Shown: positions 1-4,294 of the stretch, piece after piece
Numbering within the stretch: the stretch's first letter is position 1
How the letters are laid out: each line of letters starts with the position of its first letter
Source of the DNA: an archaeon UBA55
GTDB lineage: Archaea > Undinarchaeota > Undinarchaeia > Undinarchaeales > Undinarchaeaceae
NCBI GenBank assembly: GCA_002495465.1
Contig: DAFN01000003.1
Coordinates: 257-6,457, forward strand
Direction of reading: 5' to 3'
DNA: 6,201 nucleotides
Notes under the pieces: generated by a model
What the model was told of the DNA's origin: nothing
Database searches by the model: none
Seen by the model: the letters and a program-made list of their open reading frames with translations, nothing else
Translations under genes and position numbers: made by a program

Positions 1-1
1 T

Positions 2-202
2 GTAGATGAACCAGCGGCAGGAGAGCCAGCAGAGGAAGAGAGTCCAGGTCTTACAAACCAAACTGCTGAGCCTGAAGTCGTAGAAAAAAAATCCTTCAAA
101 GAGAAAAATCCATTCCTTTTCTTATTGCTACTTGGAGCACTTGCCGGTCTTGGTACATTCGCTGTAATCCACTATCTAATAAGAAGAACCAGCTACATCT
201 AA
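2..202 (+). CDS. C-terminal end of an unidentified membrane-anchored protein (5' part outside window)
   Basis: This is the last 66 codons of an open frame that enters from the left edge and stops at TAA 200-202. Residues 1-28 of the visible part are a low-complexity linker rich in Glu, Pro and Ala. A basic patch follows (residues 29-35), then a strongly hydrophobic Leu/Gly/Ala stretch at about residues 37-60, and the tail ends in an Arg-Arg pair plus five residues. A disordered acidic linker followed by one C-terminal transmembrane helix suits a surface or secreted archaeal protein held in the membrane by its tail, or a cytosolic tail-anchored protein. The charges on either side of the helix do not settle the topology. 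No catalytic domain is visible, so no function is proposed. The frame is convincing because the linker-helix-basic tail order is coherent and the stop coincides with the neighbouring minus-strand stop. Confidence 0.8.
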   Translation, partial: VDEPAAGEPAEEESPGLTNQTAEPEVVEKKSFKEKNPFLFLLLLGALAGLGTFAVIHYLIRRTSYI

Positions 203-540
203 GACTTTTTCAAAAAGAATTTTGGATAGATTAAGAGCCACCAGTATATGTATACGTAGGCTGAAATAACTGCAAAGAGGAAGGAGCTTGCGTAGGTCAT
301 CCCTGCTGAGCTGTAGGCAACCGCACACATGCTCGCTACAATTGCTGTCTGAGATAGAGGCTTCTTGCTCCCAAAAGGAAGAAGCATTTTCACAGGAATA
401 TACAGTAGCACGGCTCCCAATATAAAGGCGTAAATTTCTGTCGCTCCCAAATACAAACTTACTGAGGTTATTGCGCTCGATATAATCGCAGCGCTGTTGA
501 ATAAGAGTCCCATGCTATTATGTTCTAAAATGTACAACAT
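199..540 (-). CDS. Small multi-pass membrane protein of unknown function (113 aa)
   Basis: I do not recognise the family. The 113-residue product is mostly hydrophobic, with about four probable membrane segments (near residues 11-31, 34-54, 66-83 and 84-106). The loop around residues 55-61 carries two lysines, and the tail is basic (Lys-Lys-Ser), which would put the C-terminus on the cytoplasmic side. No cleavable signal peptide, Cys pair or catalytic motif is obvious. The frame fills the gap between the upstream gene and FEN-1 exactly: its TAG (201-199) overlaps the opposing TAA. The ATG at 540 has a TATA-like element about 28 bp upstream, whereas the alternative Met at codon 10 (ATG 513-511) lacks one as good, so 540 is preferred. 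It is divergent from FEN-1, with 34 bp between start codons. The hydrophobic pattern and tight fit support a real gene, but the low-complexity membrane composition makes homology hard to judge by eye. Confidence 0.65.
   Translation of the reverse strand: MLYILEHNSMGLLFNSAAIISSAITSVSLYLGATEIYAFILGAVLLYIPVKMLLPFGSKKPLSQTAIVASMCAVAYSSAGMTYASSFLFAVISAYVYIYWWLLIYPKFFLKKS
205..217 (+). terminator. Possible oligo-T termination signal for the upstream + gene
   Basis: A run of five T (206-210) begins three bases after the upstream stop codon. It is half of a perfect CTTTTT-C-AAAAAG inverted repeat. Archaeal RNA polymerase can terminate at T-rich tracts without a stable hairpin, so this is a reasonable position, but five T is short. 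The tract lies inside the 3' end of the opposing gene, where it encodes part of a Phe-Phe-Leu-Lys-Lys tail, so it may simply be coding sequence. Confidence 0.25.
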
Positions 541-544
541 AAAC

Positions 545-556
545 TTTATCTATATA
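545..556 (+). promoter_or_regulatory. TATA-like box for FEN-1 (leaderless promoter)
   Basis: TTTATCTATATA is centred about 24 bp upstream of the ATG at 575, the distance expected if transcription starts at or next to the start codon. It contains the perfect palindrome CTATATAG (550-557). This supports 575 as the FEN-1 start. The upstream in-frame ATG at 497 would place this promoter inside the coding region. Confidence 0.55.
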
Positions 557-562
557 GTATCA

Positions 563-573
563 TTAACTATATT
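563..573 (-). promoter_or_regulatory. TATA-like box for the divergent membrane protein gene
   Basis: Read on the minus strand this is AATATAGTTAA, centred about 28 bp upstream of the ATG at 540, which suits a leaderless or very short-leader mRNA. It lies within 20 bp of the FEN-1 TATA-like box and faces the other way, so the two preinitiation complexes would overlap. Confidence 0.4.
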
Positions 574-574
574 C

Positions 575-1585
575 ATGGGAGTAAATCTTCGGGATATCCT
601 CGAGAGGGATGAAATTCGCCTTGATTCTCTTGCAGGAAAGCGCGTTGGAGTCGATGCTTTCAACACACTGTATCAATTTCTGAGCACAATCAGGCAAAAA
701 GACGGAACTCCTTTGATGGATTCTAAAGGAAATGTAACTTCACATCTTTCAGGTATTTTCTACAGAAATGTCCGCCTTCTTGAGCACAAAATCCTGCCAG
801 TATATGTTTTTGACGGAGAACCGCCTTCACTGAAGGAGGATACAATAAAAGAACGCAAGGAGCGCAAGGAAGAAGCACGGAAAAAATGGAGAGCTGCTAT
901 TGCAGCAGGAGATTTAGACAGGGCAAAAACATATTCTCAGGCAACTTCTCAATTAGATAAGAAAATGATAGATGAATCAAAAAAACTCCTAGATGTGCTG
1001 GGAATTCCACATGTCCAGGCTCCTTCTGAGGGAGAAGCACAGGCCGCCTATATGTGCAAGAACAACGAGATAAATGTTGTCGCTTCCCAGGACTATGATT
1101 CCCTTCTATTCGGTTCTCCTATTTTAGTTAGGAATATAACAATAAGCGGAAAACGAAAGGTTCCGCGCAGAAATATGTATGTAAGGGTGCATCCTGAAAA
1201 AATGGTTCTTCAGGAACAGCTTGAAAGGCTGGGGATAAGCCTGGAAAATCTCATAGAGATTGCAATTCTCACAGGAACTGATTTCAATCCTGGCATCAAG
1301 GGAGTCGGTGCAAAAACCGCTCTTAAAGTAATAAAGAAGGATGGATTCGAAGCTGCAATTGAAAAATACGACTTCCAGGTTGATCCATACGCTGTCAAAA
1401 AAATATTCACACATCCAGAGACAAGTGATGACTATAAATTATCTTGGGGATTTCCTGATGAGGAAAAGGCGATTGAGCTCCTTCACGAGAAGCACGAATT
1501 TTCACGCGAACGTATAACTAATGCTCTTTCAAAACTTGAGGAGGCAACAGGCAGCCGTGACCAGACAAGCCTGGACACTTGGTGA
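575..1585 (+). CDS. fen: Flap endonuclease 1 (archaeal FEN-1, XPG/Rad2 family)
   Basis: Structure-specific 5' nuclease that removes 5' flaps during Okazaki-fragment maturation and long-patch base excision repair, working with PCNA and DNA ligase. The 336-residue length is typical. All seven metal-binding acids of the two-metal site are present at the usual numbers: D27, D80, E152 and E154 (SEGEAQ), D173 and D175 (SQDYDSLLFG), and D236. A helix-hairpin-helix of the H3TH type follows (GIKGVGAKTAL, 240-250). The N-terminal XPG domain carries the family block QFLSTIRQKDGTPLMDSKG (34-52). The charged helical arch lies around residues 88-125. The PCNA-interacting motif QTSLDTW occupies the last seven residues (330-336) and ends at the Trp, without the usual following aromatic. 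The ATG at 575 gives the family N-terminus (MGVNLRDIL) and lies downstream of a TATA-like box. An in-frame ATG at 497 would add 26 unrelated residues antisense to the neighbouring gene. The stop overlaps the DUF371 start (TGATG). Confidence 0.98.
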   Translation: MGVNLRDILERDEIRLDSLAGKRVGVDAFNTLYQFLSTIRQKDGTPLMDSKGNVTSHLSGIFYRNVRLLEHKILPVYVFDGEPPSLKEDTIKERKERKEEARKKWRAAIAAGDLDRAKTYSQATSQLDKKMIDESKKLLDVLGIPHVQAPSEGEAQAAYMCKNNEINVVASQDYDSLLFGSPILVRNITISGKRKVPRRNMYVRVHPEKMVLQEQLERLGISLENLIEIAILTGTDFNPGIKGVGAKTALKVIKKDGFEAAIEKYDFQVDPYAVKKIFTHPETSDDYKLSWGFPDEEKAIELLHEKHEFSRERITNALSKLEEATGSRDQTSLDTW

Positions 1586-1992
1586 TGAAGATAATAGCAA
1601 GCGGTCATGCTAATGTTCTCGGAACTCATCCAACAACAATAGAGATAACACGTGAAGCAGAGCTAAGTCTTCAGGGAAACTGCATCATCGCAGTCAGCGC
1701 AGATACAGCTTGCTCAGACCTTCCTGAAGAAATTAAAAAAGAACTGCTCGGCGGAGGAAAATTCAAGGTTACACTACAAGCCGGAGAACTGACTGAAGAG
1801 GTAATCGGAGAGGGCTCTCCTAACTTATTTTTCATACACCATGAAGATATAGTACTTAGAAAATCAGAATTCATAGATGACAGAACTCTCTTGATAAATT
1901 GCGACAAAGCCTGCTCAGACCTAAACAGAGAATTCATCGAAGAGCTAAAGAATCCGGAGACAAAACTCCACTTTACAATCGAAAAACTATAA
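1585..1992 (+). CDS. DUF371 family protein (conserved archaeal, function unknown)
   Basis: This 135-residue protein has the DUF371 signature: an N-terminal GHANVLGTHPTTIEIT segment (7-22) followed by NCIIAVSADTACSDLPEE (32-49). The family is widespread in archaea and, to my knowledge, has no assigned biochemical role. There is no signal peptide or membrane segment. The chain contains two related halves: AVSADTACSDL (36-46) and LINCDKACSDL (103-113) align, each followed by a short helix and a beta strand, and H8-A-N-V and H86-E-D-I open the halves in similar positions. That suggests a small beta-barrel built from a duplicated unit. TTG (1579) and GTG (1582) are possible earlier starts, but ATG 1585 gives the usual family N-terminus and sits in the TGATG overlap with the FEN-1 stop, which points to translational coupling. 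No clear Shine-Dalgarno sequence is visible. The TAA abuts the TAG of the opposing peptidase gene. The family call is firm; function is unknown. Confidence 0.9.
   Translation: MKIIASGHANVLGTHPTTIEITREAELSLQGNCIIAVSADTACSDLPEEIKKELLGGGKFKVTLQAGELTEEVIGEGSPNLFFIHHEDIVLRKSEFIDDRTLLINCDKACSDLNREFIEELKNPETKLHFTIEKL
1982..1986 (-). terminator. Weak oligo-T tract downstream of the M24 peptidase gene
   Basis: On the minus strand five T occur about seven bases after the peptidase stop codon. This could serve as an archaeal T-tract terminator, but it lies within the last codons of DUF371 (Glu-Lys-Leu), so it is a weak candidate. No better signal is visible near this junction on either strand. Confidence 0.2.
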
Positions 1993-3006
1993 CTAAAGAA
2001 TTTTACAGCCCTTCTTCGTCACAAGTATATTATCTTCTATTCTGACGCCGTATTTTCCTTTGATATATATTGCCGGCTCAATAGTAAAAACCATTCCTTC
2101 TTCAAGAACTTCGTCCGAGCCAGTCCTGATATTTGGTCTTTCGTGCACCTCGAGTCCTATACCGTGCCCGAGCGAGTGCACCATCTTATATCCTGCCTTT
2201 TCAATTATATCGTCAGCCACCTTTGAAATGTCCGAAATCCGGGCTCCGGGTTCTATCAAGTCGATTGCAGCCCTCTGCGCTTCCTCAACAGTGCTATAAA
2301 TCTCCTTCAGTTCTTTCTCTGGCTCAAGAAGAAAAGTCCTCGTTATATCTGCCCCATATCCTTTGTAAGAGCCACCAGTGTCAACAAGAAAGCACTGTTT
2401 TCCAGGCTTACTCACACCTCGGTAATGAGGAACTGCAGAATCATCGTCATAGGCCACTATTGCGCGATAAAACTCATCCATATCTCTCATCGCATACTGG
2501 CTCAAAAGCTCCGCTCTTATTTCATTTCCCGGAAGGGAAGTATCTATTTTTCTTATAATCTGCTTTGTCGCTTTTACAGCCTTTTCAATCAAGCCAATCT
2601 CCTCTTTAGTCTTATACTGTCTCAAATCAAGAAGCGCCTCAGAAACATCCTTGGTTTTTATTCCGGCTTTCTGCAGTTTTTCCTGCATTCGAAGAGGAAG
2701 GAATTTTCCATTCACTCCGATTGTATTGTTTCCAACTATCTTCTTAATATCTTTCAGGCTGTTTTTTGTAGAAAACTCGCGAACATCCTTAACCCAGCTC
2801 TCCTCTGAAGCTCTTTCCATTTCAAAACCAGGTATGTAAAGAATTGGCTCTTCTCCAATAAGGGCAAGCGAGCTTTCAAAACTGGAAGCTCCTGTAAAAT
2901 AATAAAAGAAAGGATCCTTCGCCTGAAGGTTCATCAGAAAAAGAGAATCTATTTCCTGCTCCTCAAAAATTTCAAGAGCTCTCGCAGTCTGCTCTTTTCC
3001 AATCAT
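1993..3006 (-). CDS. M24 family metallopeptidase, Xaa-Pro dipeptidase/aminopeptidase (prolidase-like)
   Basis: Predicted cytosolic enzyme cleaving the bond before proline in dipeptides or at peptide N-termini, with a two-metal centre. The 337 residues divide into a creatinase/prolidase N-terminal domain (about 1-130) and a pita-bread M24 catalytic domain (about 135-337). All five expected metal ligands are present: D209 (LVDTGG), D220 (GADITRT), H281 (HSLGHGIG), E310 (FTIEPAIY) and E324 (VRIEDN). H194 (VPHYR) and H288 (EVHERP) match conserved active-site histidines. The N-terminal domain separates it from methionine aminopeptidase, but the sequence alone does not decide between pepQ-type prolidase and aminopeptidase P. 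The C-terminus stops right after VTKKGCKIL, a few residues shorter than typical relatives, and the stop abuts the DUF371 stop. The ATG overlaps the stop of the upstream helical-protein gene (ATGA, 3006-3003), so the two are probably co-transcribed and translationally coupled. Confidence 0.93.
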   Translation of the reverse strand: MIGKEQTARALEIFEEQEIDSLFLMNLQAKDPFFYYFTGASSFESSLALIGEEPILYIPGFEMERASEESWVKDVREFSTKNSLKDIKKIVGNNTIGVNGKFLPLRMQEKLQKAGIKTKDVSEALLDLRQYKTKEEIGLIEKAVKATKQIIRKIDTSLPGNEIRAELLSQYAMRDMDEFYRAIVAYDDDSAVPHYRGVSKPGKQCFLVDTGGSYKGYGADITRTFLLEPEKELKEIYSTVEEAQRAAIDLIEPGARISDISKVADDIIEKAGYKMVHSLGHGIGLEVHERPNIRTGSDEVLEEGMVFTIEPAIYIKGKYGVRIEDNILVTKKGCKIL

Positions 3007-3731
3007 TCTGTTTGATCCATTATCTGCCGTGTTCTGTCCATTACTGCCTTCAGATCTTGCTTCAACTCATCTAACTTAGCCAGATCAGCTTCACCTTGCG
3101 CTTCCTCATATATCTGGTCAATCTGCTTCAGACAAGACTTGAAATCACTTTCCAACAAGTCCAGGATTTTTCCTGAAGCAAAGACTTCCAATGCTCCGGC
3201 ATCTTCATGGGCTCCTTTAAAAATTTCCAAGTCATTTCCAATCCTAGTAAGATTCTCCTCAATCTGCAAAAGAAGGAAATTTGCTTCGGCAATTTTGTCA
3301 TCCCGCATCAGTCTTAGAATGTCTAAAAAAGTTTTTGGATATTCTCCAATCTTCCGTATACCTAATTCTTTGGACTTTTTCTTGGCAGAATCATATCGGT
3401 CTAGTATTTCTTCCTTCTTCTGTAATGACCACTCATGAACACTCAGAATTTCCTCTCGATTTTTACTATTCTTATATGCAACCGCAAAACTCCTTAAATA
3501 AGATGTAATGGCCTTAAGTCTCTCCAAACTAGTATCATTTTCAACCTTATTAGAAACTTCAGTGAGTCTACTCGTATCAGGATAGACCATTTTCATTATT
3601 TCTATTGTAGTGTCCATTCCAAGAGCCTTATTAGCTTTTGAAATCTGGTCAATAACTCGGCTTTTCTCTCTTTCAAGGCTTTCCGTTTTCTCCAGCCTTT
3701 TTCTTACATCTTCAAAAGGTTCTTTTGCCAT
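3003..3731 (-). CDS. Hypothetical charged alpha-helical / coiled-coil protein (242 aa)
   Basis: I do not recognise this protein. It is soluble-looking, with no signal peptide or hydrophobic segment, and very rich in Lys, Glu, Asp, Leu and Ile. Long uninterrupted helices are suggested at about residues 3-36, 94-126 and 203-240. The first and last have heptad-like hydrophobic spacing consistent with coiled coil. The middle (about 128-195) looks like a more globular helical domain (GEYPKTFLDILRLMRDDKIAEA and its flanks). There is a single Cys (200) and no metal-binding or nucleotide-binding motif. The composition could fit a scaffold, a structural protein or an adaptor, but nothing specific can be claimed. 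It is the first gene of a two-gene unit: its TGA overlaps the ATG of the M24 peptidase by four bases. The ATG at 3731 has a TATA-like element about 29 bp upstream. The long open frame, its promoter and the coupling to a clear gene support it as real. Confidence 0.85.
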   Translation of the reverse strand: MAKEPFEDVRKRLEKTESLEREKSRVIDQISKANKALGMDTTIEIMKMVYPDTSRLTEVSNKVENDTSLERLKAITSYLRSFAVAYKNSKNREEILSVHEWSLQKKEEILDRYDSAKKKSKELGIRKIGEYPKTFLDILRLMRDDKIAEANFLLLQIEENLTRIGNDLEIFKGAHEDAGALEVFASGKILDLLESDFKSCLKQIDQIYEEAQGEADLAKLDELKQDLKAVMDRTRQIMDQTE

Positions 3732-3755
3732 AATTCTATACTACTTTGCTTTCCC

Positions 3756-3764
3756 GATATATGT
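3756..3764 (-). promoter_or_regulatory. TATA-like box for the helical protein / M24 peptidase unit
   Basis: The minus strand reads ACATATATC, centred about 29 bp upstream of the ATG at 3731, which fits a start of transcription within a few bases of the codon. The 87-bp intergenic region 3732-3818 holds this element and the divergent one at 3789-3798. I see nothing else in it. Confidence 0.4.
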
Positions 3765-3788
3765 CTTTTTTCCTTTCTCGTCCGCAAG

Positions 3789-3798
3789 TTTTTAATAA
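3789..3798 (+). promoter_or_regulatory. TATA-like box for the small zinc-finger gene
   Basis: TTTTTAATAA is centred about 25 bp upstream of the ATG at 3819, which is leaderless spacing. It supports 3819 as the true start of a very short gene that has no usable Shine-Dalgarno sequence; the AGGT before the ATG is too close. Confidence 0.45.
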
Positions 3799-3818
3799 GT
3801 AATGATCTTAAAGCAGGT

Positions 3819-3947
3819 ATGGAACAAGCCGGAATATGCCAAAATTGCAAAAAAGAGCTCGCGTCTTCACCCTGCTCTGTCTGCAAGCTTAATCTTTGTT
3901 CAGAATGCCGAGGCTCTCACAGTTGTATGTCTTCAAATAAGAGTTAG
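3819..3947 (+). CDS. Small AN1-like zinc-finger protein (42 aa)
   Basis: A short frame from ATG 3819 to TAG 3945-3947 encodes 42 residues with seven Cys and one His in ordered spacing: C7-x2-C10-x8-C19-x2-C22-x4-C27-x2-C30-x3-H34-x-C36. This is close to the archaeal AN1-type zinc finger (C-x2-C, C-x2-C, C-x2-H, H-x-C; two zinc ions), but with Cys at the sixth ligand position and a three-residue rather than five-residue gap before the final H-x-C. Eight ligands in 30 residues are very unlikely by chance in a non-coding frame. Apart from a short N-terminus and a Ser/Lys tail, the protein is the finger alone. Small zinc-finger proteins in archaea often mediate protein or nucleic-acid contacts; no specific role is inferred. 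It is divergent from the helical-protein gene and convergent with aEF-1beta, whose last 15 nt it overlaps. Confidence 0.75.
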   Translation: MEQAGICQNCKKELASSPCSVCKLNLCSECRGSHSCMSSNKS

Positions 3948-4193
3948 AGCAAGCTGTTCTATACTACTGACTCCCTCAGTTTCTGATAAGGTCTTTTCAA
4001 TAGAGTCAGGATCACTCTTCGGATCCTTGTCATCCAGGATAAAAGTTGCAACAATCTGGTCCATTCCGTATATGAAAGGCTTTTTTTCAAGCGTTTCGAA
4101 ATAAGGAACCTTCCGTATATCTTCCTCAAGCTTTTTCATATCAACATCTGGTCCATCCGGCCTTATTGAATAAATCAGTGCTGCTTTTCCCAT
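3933..4193 (-). CDS. ef1b: Translation elongation factor aEF-1beta (guanine nucleotide exchange factor for aEF-1alpha)
   Basis: Archaeal EF-1beta recycles aEF-1alpha from the GDP to the GTP state during protein synthesis in the cytosol. The product is 86 residues, against roughly 88-90 for the family, and consists only of the ferredoxin-like alpha/beta exchange domain. Family features can be followed through: an N-terminal strand ending in a Pro-rich turn and PDVDMKKLEEDI (15-26), the E-K-K-P-F-I-Y-G-M segment (36-44), the strand IVATFILDD (47-55), and SIEKTLSETEGVSSIEQL (64-81), which corresponds to the conserved final helix and strand. ATG 4193-4191 begins with the usual Met-Gly. A TATA-like box lies about 29 bp upstream and a short inverted repeat lies directly before the start. 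The last 15 nt overlap the convergent zinc-finger gene. The sequence is more divergent than the glycolytic enzymes nearby, but the length and pattern make the call secure. Confidence 0.9.
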   Translation of the reverse strand: MGKAALIYSIRPDGPDVDMKKLEEDIRKVPYFETLEKKPFIYGMDQIVATFILDDKDPKSDPDSIEKTLSETEGVSSIEQLALTLI

Positions 4194-4194
4194 A

Positions 4195-4212
4195 GAGATT
4201 TGATATAATCTC
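4195..4212. repeat. Inverted repeat just upstream of the aEF-1beta start
   Basis: GAGATT (4195-4200) and AATCTC (4207-4212) are perfect 6-bp inverted arms around TGATAT. The repeat spans about -2 to -19 relative to the aEF-1beta ATG, between the TATA-like box and the start codon. It could be a regulator site near the transcription start, or chance. Confidence 0.35.
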
Positions 4213-4216
4213 AGCG

Positions 4217-4226
4217 CTTAATAATA
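4217..4226 (-). promoter_or_regulatory. TATA-like box for aEF-1beta
   Basis: The minus strand reads TATTATTAAG, with its AT core about 29 bp upstream of the ATG at 4193. It is the best-placed AT-rich element for that gene. A second AT-rich patch (ATTATATC at 4203-4210) is too close to the start to serve as a TATA box. Confidence 0.35.
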
Positions 4227-4247
4227 CTTTGCAAGCACCGCTAAAAG

Positions 4248-4267
4248 CTTTTTAACAATCTTTTTAA
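4248..4267 (+). promoter_or_regulatory. Tandem CTTTTTAA elements, promoter region of the tpi-pgk-gap operon
   Basis: Two identical CTTTTTAA octamers (4248-4255 and 4260-4267) lie 12 bp apart. The first is centred about 25 bp before the GTG at 4277, the second about 31 bp before the ATG at 4295. Either could act as the TATA box. The first overlaps the 10-bp palindrome AAAAGCTTTT (4243-4252). The rest of the 101-bp intergenic region 4194-4294 holds only the aEF-1beta promoter. Confidence 0.4.
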
Positions 4268-4294
4268 GGGCAAAAAGTGATAGGAAAACGGGAA

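Noticed and set aside
1124..1414. Minus-strand frames inside FEN-1
   Set aside because: They overlap the catalytic core of a full-length FEN-1 and look like antisense shadows.
232..2374. Identical 14-mer TAAGAGCCACCAGT near 232-245 and again near 2367-2380
   Set aside because: A single 14-base match between two unrelated coding regions in 6.2 kb can occur by chance, and the flanks do not match, so it is not treated as a repeat element.
2060..2839. Several + strand frames of 60-140 codons opposite the M24 peptidase
   Set aside because: They are shadows of a gene with all metal ligands in place; their products are Ser/Pro-rich with no recognisable motif.
3139..3508. Frames of 75-99 codons on the + strand opposite the helical protein
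   Set aside because: Low-complexity Ser/Phe/Lys antisense translations without a promoter or family features. The minus frame is longer and coupled to the M24 gene.
3732..3818. Possible RNA gene in the intergenic region
   Set aside because: Only 87 bp, AT-rich, filled by two divergent promoters, with no tRNA-like or box C/D-like structure seen.
3704..3886. 60-codon minus-strand frame that could extend upstream of the helical protein
   Set aside because: It is in a different frame from the helical protein, overlaps the promoter region and the zinc-finger gene, and has no recognisable features.
3802..4104. 100-codon + strand frame running across the 3' half of aEF-1beta
   Set aside because: It is antisense to aEF-1beta and has no coherent domain. 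The true + strand gene here is the shorter zinc-finger frame at 3819 in another frame, with its ligand pattern and promoter.
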